DNA of 64,000 nt from Artemia franciscana (Eukaryota; Arthropoda; Branchiopoda; Anostraca; Artemiidae), in assembly GCF_032884065.1 (NCBI RefSeq), contig NC_088868.1:34684890-34748889 (forward strand). The letters run 5' to 3'. This document shows, piece by piece, positions 13,201 to 21,739 of this stretch (position 1 is its first letter; the number at the start of each line of letters is the position of its first letter). Made by a program: the position numbers and the translations under genes. Below the pieces are notes generated by a model, which made no database searches, had not been told where the DNA came from, and saw nothing but the letters and a program-made list of their open reading frames with translations.

Positions 13201-15521
13201 AAAACGTATTAAAATGGAGTGTTTCCCACATATTTTGAAAATACATCAGAAGTTATCCCCCAGAACAAAACAATTGAATCTCATCCTAGTGCTAGCAAGA
13301 GGCATACGAAAAGACACACAAGATACATGGAGACAGGGTTATTTTTCGTGTTTTTTTTTTGGGGGGGGGATTCTAGGAATGTGCAAATAAACACACATTC
13401 TTAGAAATATAAAATAAAACACATTGCATAAATATCAGTGACATCAGTCGGGGAGTAGGGACTCCCCAGTAGGGACATCAGTCAGTCGGGGCTTTTGTTT
13501 CCCATCTTAGATTTTGAAAAATGCTTTTTTTATATTTTCATCGAAAAACGGTTTTTTTTATATATTATTGAACAAAACTAACCCCTAAATTCATGATAAA
13601 TACGATTACTGTGAATTGCCTCCACTGATTAATACCGAAAGAGTTCATTCGCTTTGCAGCCATTTTGGGTATACATTTGCGCATTTTACCCCTTTTCCTG
13701 AAAGACCACCAGTGACATTTCCAGTGCAAGCAAAAATGAATATAAATAATATACAATACATAAGAAACAAATAAATTTTCAAATGGGGATAAATCCACTT
13801 ATTTGGACAGTGATAAAAATGGATTAAATGGATTTATTCACAATTGAAAATTTATATATTCGTCATAGAACGGCAGTAATGTCTAAAAAAAGAATACCTA
13901 ATTGGCTTCGAAAATACATAACATTAATAAAATTATCAAGTTTTAATTATATAGAGAGAAAATATATTTTAACGCTTTACAAATTGGATCCGACGGTAAC
14001 CAAATGATTCACAGAATTTTCTTCTGAAACGGCAAAGTACAAGATTAAATTTCAGGATGGGGGGGGCATCCAAACTCTAAACGAGATAGATCTCAGGATA
14101 AGTGTACGGTAATTTGGAGCAAAACCGTGCAAATTCAGACCTTAGGGTGAATCACTCTATTCGTTAACTGGTATCATATTTTCGTCGTTAACTGGTATCA
14201 TATTTTTGGAATCGAATACATAGCAAAACTACCATATATCCGGTCTCTATTCTTTTTGCTGGATAATCAAGTTTGCTAAGCCGAAGTACCGACAAAATTG
14301 GACTTTGATTATCGAAAAGAAGAAGTAGCCATTCGCAAAAATACTTTGTGCAAATTACATGAAATTTAATATTTGCAGTAATGAAAGAAATATTTGCGAA
14401 TAGATAATACGTAAAAGGAAAGCATGCATTTTATGAAATATACTAAGGGAGGGGGATGTATATATTTCAGCTGCTTTTTTTGCCGTTAGAATAATAAAAA
14501 GAAAAGAGTTGGTCTAAAGCAAATTCATTCAAATTGGGCTATTTATTCGTCTTTCCCGGATAAAACAAATCCTGGATACGGCACTGCTTGACTGGCAATT
14601 TTAGCATAAAATAATAATATACTACATTACAGTTGAATCATCAAATCAATAAAGCATCATTAACCTATTTTAATTGATTAATATATGCCTACGCTCATTC
14701 ATTTATCTGATTGAAACTGATTGATTGATATAAATTGCTCTTTGGTAAAAAATACTAACTCTTGGATTCATGACTCAATCGCTGATAAGCAAAGGGGAAA
14801 CGCACGTCCCTGCCTCTACTATCCAGCATATGCTAGAAAAGGCCTGGGATTTTACAGCCCAACAAAAGTATTTCTCTGATGACTATCTGACACACGAATT
14901 GTAGCAAGTCTGACCAATTAAATATCTGTTACATCGATAATCATTACTGAGTAAAGCCCAATTAACTTATTATTAATTGTAATATGCTGGTTCTTTTATC
15001 TAATTGAAATCAATTAATTAATATGAAAGACCCTTTCATAAGTCTGAAACCAGAGTTTCTTCCTGATTATCTACTTCCCTTGGGGTCACCACTTATTTTC
15101 TATAGTAAACATGCGTTTTTTTTAGGGGACTGGGATGAGCAGTAGAAAATATCTGATACTTTGCATAAGAAATGTCCAGATATTCAAAAGTTTGAGGGGA
15201 GGGCAGCCGAAGCCATACATACCTGCATTTATTATACCTGACGAATCCTGGATTGTAATGCCGACTAGATAATTTTGCCTGTTTGTCTCACACTGATTTT
15301 TAACGAAAAAAGGTCAAGCTAAAAAATAATTTGTATTTATTTTAAAACAAAAACGGAGTAAGCCATAAGCTTGTCTCTTGAATAAAAGCCATAATATTCA
15401 TACTTGAGTAAAAGAAGGACTTACCGTTTAGATCATATGCTTCAGGTTTTCTCTTTTCAGCTGGTACATCATTTCCAATAATTGCAGCAATAGAAAAGTC
15501 AGTTTTCAATTTTTCTGACAT
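934..15521 (-). CDS. mid/H15 (Tbx20): T-box transcription factor, Tbx20/midline-H15 type (whole gene, six coding exons)
   Basis: Coding exons on the minus strand are 15521-15425, 12913-12649, 10791-10512, 7756-7595, 4156-4080 and 1264-934. They sum to 1212 nt, i.e. 403 residues plus a TGA stop, and every junction keeps frame with GT donors and AG acceptors (intron phases 1, 2, 0, 0, 2). The T-box spans about residues 96-293 and carries hallmark stretches: MIITKTGRRMFPTVRVAF, RYRYAYHRSSWL, FEKVKLTNN, MHRYQPRVHLVKLKHG, FPETTFTAVTAYQNQL and ITKLKIDSNPFAKGFRDS. The early FSIAAIIG motif resembles the eh1 Groucho-binding motif in Tbx20 proteins. Family members are nuclear DNA-binding regulators of heart, nervous system and segment patterning; that role is inferred here from homology. 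Insects carry two close paralogues (mid and H15), so which one this represents cannot be told. No other cellular gene is close enough to suggest co-regulation. Confidence 0.93.
2895..3062 (-). repeat. Family A repeat, terminal fragment
   Basis: Carries the palindromic end CAGTTTGTGGTAACAAACTG followed by GGAGCGACCCGGCTCAATAG and AGTAACCGAAACTCTAAAAA. It is the reverse complement of the right end of the full copies at 17781-19530 and 26520-28045. Only the terminal ~170 bp are present, abutting a LINE remnant. Confidence 0.75.
3075..3402 (-). pseudogene. LINE reverse-transcriptase C-terminal fragment in intron 5
   Basis: Minus-strand translation contains RERLRWLGCVLWMKDETLPK and then, after a one-base frameshift, RPRMRMEDFVRKDLREMG. 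This is the familiar C-terminal tail of endonuclease/reverse-transcriptase LINEs (RRLRWLGHVLRM...RPR...). Only the last ~110 codons remain and they are shifted in frame, so it is dead. The same family recurs at about 32390-33090. Subfamily assignment (RTE-like) is tentative. Confidence 0.7.
3569..3770. repeat. Inverted and tandem GAACTT-rich repeat
   Basis: Runs of TTGAACTT / ATGAACTT units are bounded by AAATCTACTGAAAAT and its reverse complement ATTTTCAGTAGA. It is partly self-complementary and lies deep in intron 5, with no open frame. Confidence 0.6.
4080..4156 (-). CDS. mid/H15 (Tbx20): T-box gene coding exon 5 (end of T-box)
   Basis: A small exon, too short for a simple ORF scan. It lies between TATTCTAG and the donor CAG|GTAAGA at 4079. 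It encodes residues 269-293 plus two bases of codon 294: ITKLKIDSNPFAKGFRDS then TRLSEYD. This is the C-terminal helix region of the T-box, which is nearly invariant across the family. It was found by searching the gap for the expected segment after NQL of exon 4. Frame and splice sites fit both neighbours exactly. Confidence 0.93.
4490..4690. repeat. Decayed MITE fragment (family D)
   Basis: Shares the body of the short elements at 19604-19791 and 21402-21737: a G/C-run, then GACTCGTAAAAAAGTAACAA, a stretch similar to ATGNNTATAAAC, and another C-run. Clear termini are not visible. Confidence 0.4.
7320..7575 (+). pseudogene. LINE C-terminal remnant in intron 4
   Basis: Plus-strand translation gives LGRLFKMKDGRIPKNV and a following GRP-like basic stretch, then in another frame IRWRRRSVCSSVGFREIG. 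These match the layout of LINE endonuclease/reverse-transcriptase C-termini, but stops and shifts interrupt it. It ends about 20 bp from the exon 4 donor. Confidence 0.5.
7595..7756 (-). CDS. mid/H15 (Tbx20): T-box gene coding exon 4
   Basis: The acceptor TTTTATAG precedes 7756 and the donor CTT|GTAAGT begins at 7594. It is exactly 54 codons, phase 0 at both ends (residues 215-268). It reads IVLNSMHRYQPRVHLVKLKH, then a short variable loop (about residues 235-246), then DYRTYLFPETTFTAVTAYQ and NQL. This covers the conserved LNSMHRYQPR and ETxFTAVTAYQN T-box signatures. A LINE remnant ends within about 20 bp of the donor side in intron 4 without touching the splice site. Confidence 0.94.
7757..10511 (-). 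other. Intron 3 of the T-box gene
   Basis: A 2755-bp intron, GTAAGT at 10511 to TTTTATAG at 7757. I see no coding remnant. AT-rich sequence dominates. A GC-richer patch at about 9290-9430 (ACCGCGTTCACACAC, TCGATTGACGCG) could be a transposon end, but no partner end was found. Confidence 0.85.
10512..10791 (-). CDS. mid/H15 (Tbx20): T-box gene coding exon 3 (core DNA-binding domain)
   Basis: Starts after TTTCTAG. Its first base completes the Arg codon of the invariant GRRMFPT motif. It encodes residues 121-214, including RMFPTVRVAFTGPGM, RYAVLLDVAPSDNKRYRYAY, HRSSWLIAGKADPP and FEKVKLTNNDLDKVGH. These are core beta-strands and DNA-contacting segments of T-box domains, and the HRSSWLIAGKADPP stretch is especially close to Tbx20/mid. 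The donor CAT|GTAAGT falls at 10511, leaving phase 0. No frameshift or unusual substitution is visible. Confidence 0.95.
10792..12648 (-). other. Intron 2 of the T-box gene
   Basis: An 1857-bp intron with consensus GTATGT donor and TTTCTAG acceptor. It contains a short LINE tail at 11501-11611. Otherwise it is AT-rich with nothing recognised. Confidence 0.85.
11501..11611 (+). pseudogene. LINE extreme C-terminus in intron 2
   Basis: A 36-codon open stretch ends at TAG 11609-11611. It translates as LGWRRIIHNCAGLIWLGTAL plus SC and stop, resembling the WRR-rich tail that closes many LINE ORF2 proteins. Upstream sequence is too decayed to follow. It lies antisense to the T-box gene. Confidence 0.5.
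12649..12913 (-). CDS. mid/H15 (Tbx20): T-box gene coding exon 2 (linker and start of T-box)
   Basis: The acceptor is TTCTAG just before 12913 and the donor is AG|GTATGT at 12648. It encodes residues 33-120. First comes a basic and Ser/Pro-rich linker (HKSKRLK, then SPPPSPRSSRSVTPSSLSER), then an acidic patch, then the T-box start: LETHELWEKFNELGTEMI followed by ITKTG. The linker is probably disordered. The open frame continues on both sides into intron sequence, but those extensions lack T-box similarity and the splice signals mark the true limits. Confidence 0.92.
12914..15424 (-). other. Intron 1 of the T-box gene
   Basis: A 2511-bp intron, GTAAGT at 15424 to TTCTAG at 12914. A 24-bp direct repeat (CGTTAACTGGTATCATATTT twice) lies at about 14164-14207. 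Loosely similar blocks at 14640-14780 and 14940-15060 (ATTGATTAATAT, TAATATGC) look like an old duplication. No exon is evident. Confidence 0.85.
15425..15521 (-). CDS. mid/H15 (Tbx20): T-box gene coding exon 1 (eh1-like N-terminus)
   Basis: Encodes residues 1-32 plus the first base of codon 33, starting MSEKLKTDFSIAAIIGND. FSIAAIIG matches the eh1-type repressor motif seen near the N-terminus of vertebrate TBX20 (FSIAALM). The donor reads G|GTAAGT at 15424. I chose the ATG at 15521 because it has A at -3 and places the eh1 motif close to the N-terminus, as in relatives. The frame stays open upstream to an ATG at 15677, which would add 52 hydrophobic residues. Acceptor-like sites (CAG ending at 15594 and 15540) suggest that stretch could instead be a 5' UTR intron plus a short leader. 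No core promoter was recognised. Confidence 0.8.
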
Positions 15522-17780
15522 ATTTGATAAAGTCCTCAACTGACACAACATAACCCAGGTAAATACAGAATTAACAACCTTTTCACACAAAGCCTGAAAA
15601 TAGAATGCTAACAGTTTTTGTCTCGTAATGGCGAAGAAGGTGGCAATACTGTAGAAGGCGGAGCTAAAATAAACCAATCAGAACGGTTAAATTTTAAGCA
15701 TCTGGTTTGTATTATGTACGATGGTGGTATCTTCTTGTGTGGCGGAAAATAATTATTGCTAAGTGTGGAGTTGTGAAATTGCCATGAGAATCTGTTATGT
15801 TCTGAGCGGAAATACTTTTAAAATTGCCATTAGTTTCTTATTTCCATTGTATTTTGAAACATTAAATAGGGATGTATCATGAACAAAGAATTTTGGAAGA
15901 AAATATAAGCCTCTCTGCATCACTGAAACATAGAAAGGACCCCCTTGTCAACCATATATGCTTGAAATATATTTTGCTGGGGAGTAAAATTCAGGATATT
16001 TAGCAAGAGTTTGAAAATAAGCGTTATATTTTCTGATTAACTCACAAATAAAACAGTCGAATAAAGACATAACTTTAGTATCAGAATTCTATCCTGAATC
16101 CAAACAATACATTCATTTGTGCTGGAAATTATTTAGCTCACCCCACCCCCTAATATACAAATATAAATCGAGAGCTCCATATATGCAATGAATTATATGT
16201 AACTCACTCTTTTTTTTTTAAACTGAAATAGCAGTTTGCTGAAATAACGAAAAATTATTGCAAATAACTCAGGGATTATATTTGCATATTAAGGAGGGGG
16301 GATTTCATTTGGAGAACTATGGTTTTCAACACTGAACAAAAGCTAATCTTCATGTGTGAAAAATGGGGAAGGATAATTGTCCTTTCCTGGAATTAAGAAA
16401 AAACATGTTTGGTATATTTTTTTAAAATACTCTGGATAGGCTACCCTCCTGTATTTCATTGAATTGGTGCCAATACCTAGCTCTACCTTCTCAAAACCCA
16501 CAAAAATTACTACCAGGTGAGGTTTACTCAATCTCTATTGGGATTTGAGACTATTGCAGGCATTTGCAAAATATCCAAGGATATTTTGCCATAAGCTAAA
16601 CTAACCAAAAATATAAAGCTTTGAAACAAAATGTGATATTGCTTGGAAAATTATAGGAATTAGTGTACTTGTTTCAACTGAAAACCAAGTATAAAGCAAG
16701 GTTTTGATCTTCGCCTCCGGGGGATGGAACATTCCCCCTAGAAGGTCGAAAATCTTATTAATTTAAGGGTCGGAGGGGCAAATAATACTGATTGAGAGCA
16801 AAATTTTTATTGTTTCCCTCCCTCCTAAACATTAAATCCGTATCTAACCTTCCTCTACATCCATTAAAATCCTCAAAAGCAAGTGTAAAGCAAAGTTTTG
16901 ATGCTTTGTCTAGCTTGTCCCCCCGTATGACATGTATCTTGCTAATTATAATTATAAGCACGACGACCTTCGTTAATGAAAGTAGGGGGAGGGGGAACAT
17001 GTATTTCAAAAAATTTAGAGAGGGCCAATTTTTTCATTTTTTGTAAAAGTACCAAAAATGAAGTGCACTAGCCAACAGAAAGGATCTTTTCGAGATATAG
17101 GGGATAATCTCCTTTCCAATCGATGATACTATACAGTATTTTTGTTCAGATTGGCAGTGTAAACAGTTTTCAAATTTAAGTAAACATGAGGTACAAAGCG
17201 CTGCTTTAAAACATATTGGATAATTGAAACAAAACTGAAATATAAGTGTTTCTACGGCATTATTGCAGCCTTTTGGCACCAAATTTGACGTTCGTAGCAA
17301 TCTCGTTAGTTCTATTTAGCAATTCTTGAATTCGCAGTATGTATTTTTCGTAAAATATGCAGAGGAGCTTGGAGCATTTTTTTGAATATTTCATCCGTGA
17401 ATGAAATGGAGTATCTGGGAAAATTTTAGTGTGTTCCTATTTTCCCTGGGGGTGATGGTAGGGGAAAAGAGGAATTGCCCTTGAATTCTGTAAGAATAGA
17501 TTATTTGGCATTTTCATTAGAAAAAACAACAAATTGCCCCCTCCCAGATTTAAAAAATAGCTTTGTGTTCTCACTCCTACCTTCTTATGAACTGACAACT
17601 CGTTTCCCCTTAGTTAAAAAAAATAAATACAAAAAATCTAGTGCTATTATGTTGGTAATTGCCCATAGCTACAATCTCAAACTTAACTATCCCTTCTTTT
17701 TGTTTGTTTTGCTCCATTTTTTTTCAAAATTGACTAATTGGTGCATATCAGTCTTGTGCTGATCGTTATTTTTTTTAGCA
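15522..17780. other. 5' flank of T-box gene, no gene recognised
   Basis: This should hold the promoter and any 5' UTR of the T-box gene. I could not identify a TATA box or initiator with confidence. Small ORFs around 16758-17300 overlap on opposite strands and carry no recognisable domain. G/C runs (AGGGGG, CCCTCC) around 16700-17000 resemble other repeats in the window. Confidence 0.4.
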
Positions 17781-18078
17781 ATTAAATAAAAAAACTAATT
17801 TTTTTAGCTGAAAGTAAGGAGCGACATTAAAACTTAAAACGAACAGAAATTACTCTGTATATGAAATGAGTTGTCCCCTCCGCAATTCCTCGCTCTTTAC
17901 GCTAAAGCTTTTAATTGTTTTAAAAAGCAGAATTGTGGCAAAGAGTCAAACTTTAGCGTAAAGAGCGAGGGATTGCGGAGGGGACAACTCATTTGATATA
18001 CGGAGTAATTTCTGTTCGTTTTAAGTTTTAATGTCGCTCCTTACTTTCAGCTAAAAAAATTAGTTTTTTTTATTTAAT
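17781..18078. repeat. Long hairpin with ~128-bp arms (family A)
   Basis: The left arm (17781-17907) and right arm (17951-18078) are near-perfect reverse complements around a ~43-nt loop. Within about 98 bp compared by eye I count three mismatches. The inner ends are CTTTACGCTAAAG and CTTTAGCGTAAAG. Similar hairpins lie at 44224-44470 and 63640-63835. Confidence 0.88.
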
Positions 18079-18496
18079 TTCTGAACGTTTTTGAATTAAT
18101 GCATGTTTGGTTTTGGCTCTCCGCACATAAATTATTAAAATAAAATTTGTATATTAATTCTATTTTTGGTTAAATGGCTTTCTCTTAGTTTTGATCAGAC
18201 GATTTTGAGAAATAAGGGGTGGAGAAGGAGGCCTAGTTGCCCTCCAATTTTTCGGTTACTTAAAAAGGCAACTAGAGCTTTTAATTTTTAACGAACGTTT
18301 TTATTAGTAAAAAATATACGTAACTTAGAATTAACTTACGTAACAAACTTTCATAACCTTATATTTTTATTATGTATACGAGGGGGTTTGTACCCTCGTT
18401 AATACCTCGCTCTTTACACTAAATCGTAAGTTTTGTCCCAATTCTTTAAGAATGACCCCTGAATCAGAAAGGCCGTAGAATAAATAGTTGAAATTA

Positions 18497-18574
18497 CTAA
18501 AAATACTTTAGCATAAAGAGCAAGGTATTTATCTCCTCCTAAATACCTCGCTCTTTATGCTAAAGTATTTTTAG
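18497..18574. repeat. Second, short perfect hairpin in family A copy 1
   Basis: Arms of about 35 bp, starting CTAAAAATACTTTAGCATAA and ending with its reverse complement, enclose a loop of about 8 nt. The matching position in copy 2 (about 27068) has only the left arm, so this hairpin arose or was retained in copy 1 only. Confidence 0.8.
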
Positions 18575-19603
18575 AACCCCTCATATGCGTAATAATCTCT
18601 GTCCGTTTTAAGTTTCAATGCTACTTCTTCCTTTCATTTGAAAAACGTTTTCATGTTTATTTTTCATTGTTTTCTTATAGTAATGCTAGAGAATCCTGCG
18701 ACCTTGTCATTGAATTTTTCTTCCCCAATGACAGATTCCTCCAAGGAAAGATCCTCCAACATAGCCCCGTCTCCTCAGCCCCACCCCTAAACAAAATAAA
18801 ATCCCCCTGAAAACGTCTGTACACTTCCCAATAACCATTACCACATGTAAACACTGGTCAAAGTTTGTAACTTGCAGCCCCTCCCCCAGGGATTGTGGGG
18901 GAGTAAGTCATTCTCAAAGACATAGTTATTATGGTTTTTGACTATGCTGAACAAAATGGCTATCTCAAAATTTTGATCCGTTGACTTTGGGAAAAAAATG
19001 ACCGTGGGAGGGGGCCTAGATCCCTCCAATTTTTTTGGTCACTTAAAAAGGGCACTAGAACTTTTCATTTCCGTTAGAATGAGCCCTCTTGCGACATTCT
19101 AGAACCACTTGGTCGATACGATGACCCCTGGGAAAAAAAACAAAAAAACAAATAAACACGCACCCATGATTTGTCTTCTGGCAAAAAATACAAAATTCCA
19201 CATTTTTGTAGATAGGAGCTTGAAACTTCTACAGTAGGGTTCTCTGATACGCTGAATCTGATGGTGTCATTTTCGTTAAGATCCTACGACTTTTAGGGGG
19301 TGTTTCCCCCTATTTTCCTAAATAAGGCAAATTTTCTCTGGCTCGTAACTTTTGATGGGTAAGACTAAACTTGATGAAACTTATATATTTAAAATCAGCA
19401 TTAAAATGCGATTCTTTTGATGTAGCTATTGATATCAAAATTCAATTTTTTAGAGTTTTGGTTACTATTGAGCCGGGTCGCTCCTTACTACAGTTCGTTA
19501 CCACGAACTGTTTGATATTTAAGCAAAAACAAGATAGTTTGAGCAGTGATGCCAGTTCTCGAAAATGTAGCGGGTACGTTTGATCGACTGTTTTACTGGA
19601 GAT

Positions 19604-19791
19604 GAAAGCCGTATCCGGATTTTTTTTTGGATGGTGGTGGTTTTACAAAATATTCTTTTTTTGGGGGGGGGGATACAATTTTTAAAAATACTTCAAAATG
19701 TGCTTATATTCATTTTTGTTACAATTTTTACGAGTCGGACAAACATTCCTGAAGGGGGGGATTAAAATACCCCCTCCTGGATACGGCCTTG
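19604..19791. mobile_element. hAT-like MITE (family D) with 8-bp target duplication
   Basis: Terminal inverted repeats read GAAAGCCGTATCCGG at the left and, reversed, CAAGGCCGTATCCAG at the right. The element is flanked by the direct repeat CTGGAGAT at 19596-19603 and 19792-19799. An 8-bp duplication is typical of hAT transposons. The 188-bp interior has G-runs and GTTACAATTTTTACGAGTCG and no coding capacity. Relatives lie near 21402-21737 and 4490-4690. Confidence 0.7.
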
Positions 19792-19799
19792 CTGGAGAT

Positions 19800-21400
19800 A
19801 CAAAAAAGCTATTATTATAATCTAGAAGGGGGTAACTTTTTTCCTAATTAAAATTCAAAAATTATTTTTTTTAATCTAAAGGGAGTAGCCCCTACGTGCC
19901 TTTTAAAGGGAGTTACTCTATCCCAGTAAACTTCTACCAGAAACCGTAAAAATTGAGAAATAACTCACGGCGTATTTGGAAAATAATACATTTTAAAATT
20001 CCACAGCTTCGGATAAACTGTAGCAACGAAAGGAGAAAGTAAGGTAAAAACATATTCAAAATTAAGAAGAAACGTTATAGAAGTGAGCAAGAAGAGAATA
20101 GTCATAAGCCCCTTAATTTTGGGAAAAATACTAAAACACCCACTTTTGATAATGTAATAGGCGTATAAATTATCATCTGGGATTAAGTTAGTAATACTTC
20201 TTCTCTTAACAATAGCTCATTGCAGCCCCAGCCACTTGGGACCAACACATCTGCTCCCACTCAGTGGTATCAACTGACAAAATGTAGGGAGTGGGGGTAT
20301 CACTAATTTTTCAAAATCAAGAAGGGGGGAATATAAACGTTTTACCAGTATTTCAATATTATTACTCAAAAAAGCATTTTCAATGGAAATACCAAAAAAA
20401 AAAAAAATATTTTTCAAAATCAATGAGAGGGCAAGTCCTCTCCTCCTGCTCCAATATAGACGCTGCTGACCAACATTCTTCCCTACCTTGGTATATGAAT
20501 AGCTTAACTCTTTACCCCTTTTTATTTCCAGTCCCCCTCAAATCACCTTAAGTTATGTAAACTAGACCCTTCACAGAACAAAACTTGGAGTAATATAACG
20601 TTCGGGCTCAATTATTCCACACTTAAACAAGCTATAGTAACAGTAAAAGTGAAATACTATTCGATTCCCCTTTCACCCCTCTTTCCAAACATAATATATC
20701 GGACAGTGGCAATTGCAGAAATGGTCCTCCGTGAAAACAGATGTATGTAGGAAAAGGGGGGACGGCTCAGAGGCTGTTCCCCGTGAAATCTTGTATTTTT
20801 ACAGAATTTCATAAAACTTACGCAGTATTCTTATTATCGACCCCCCGTCCCCTTTTTAATCATTCCAAACTCACACCGTAGCCGTAGCCCTTCCATACTG
20901 AACATTGCCCTTCAAGCCCCTGCAGAACCACTTGACACACACATATATATATAGGCCCCAGTTATTTACTTTAAGGGGTAAAGTTAAAGTGGAAGCATTG
21001 ATAGATCATTCAAATTATCGAATAAAAACGGCAATAAATACATAAGGACAAATTGCATTAGTTCCAGTAACGACCGGAGGACCAAGAAACTGTCAGAATG
21101 CAGAGAAAGATGGCCAAGAGATAAAATGCCTTCTTAACGAGTCTTCTGTCTGAAGCGCATAACAAGCAGCACGAGACAAAGCCTGACAGGTCTTAAGAAT
21201 GAAAGATACATAAAGTGGGAAGAGAAGGGACTCCAGATGCTTAATTGCGTCGTGGGTCTGCTCACGGCAAATTTTCAAGTGAACACCTCTTAATAACCGT
21301 GGATCTAATTAAGGGCACATCTGAAAATTGCTTGGTCGGAATTTAGGCTTCGGAAATATGCATTGTTATCGGTCAATTGAAATCAGTATGTGCAAAAAGT
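19800..21400. other. Intergenic, no gene recognised
   Basis: AT-rich with poly-A and C-runs. A minus-strand 61-codon ORF (21278-21093) has fairly balanced base composition but no motif I recognise. No repeats with clear ends were seen. Confidence 0.35.
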
Positions 21401-21401
21401 A

Positions 21402-21737
21402 AGGGGCCATATCAACGATTTCATTTTTTAGGGTGGGGGGGTATTTATAAAAAATTTAAGAAGTGCATAATTTTTTTTATATTCAGATTCGTTACATTTT
21501 TACGTGTCAGTTTTTTTTTGGGGGGAGCTAGGGGGTTTGAACCATATCAGGGGCGTATCCACGATTTCAGTTTTTAAAGGGGAGGGCTTTACAAAAAACT
21601 TAAGAAGCGAATGAAAATTTGTTTATATTCGTATTCGTTACATTTTTTTTGTCTCGCATTTTTTTTCTATTTTATTTTTTTGGGGGAGTGGGGGGGTCAA
21701 ACCCCCTTATCGCCCCCCTCCCCCTGGATAGGCCTTC
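21402..21737. repeat. Two adjacent family D MITE copies
   Basis: The second copy starts CAGGGGCGTATCCACGATTT at 21548 and ends with CCTGGATAGGCCTTCG near 21737. The first (21402-21547) has the same body (TTTAAGAAG, ATTCGTTACATTTTTACG, G-run). Its left end GGGGCCATATCAACGATTTC is a mutated version of the same terminus. Target duplications could not be defined. Confidence 0.6.
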
Positions 21738-21739
21738 GT

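Larger units (their letters stand above)
17781..19530 (+). repeat. Family A dispersed repeat, near-full copy 1
   Basis: Begins with a long hairpin (17781-18078), continues through a ~1.4-kb body, and ends with GAGCCGGGTCGCTCCTTACT and the palindrome CAGTTCGTTACCACGAACTG. The same order recurs at 26520-28045 and starts again at 63640-64000. No transposase or reverse-transcriptase motif is seen, so it is a non-autonomous element or part of a larger one. Short fragments of the family appear throughout the window. Confidence 0.75.
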
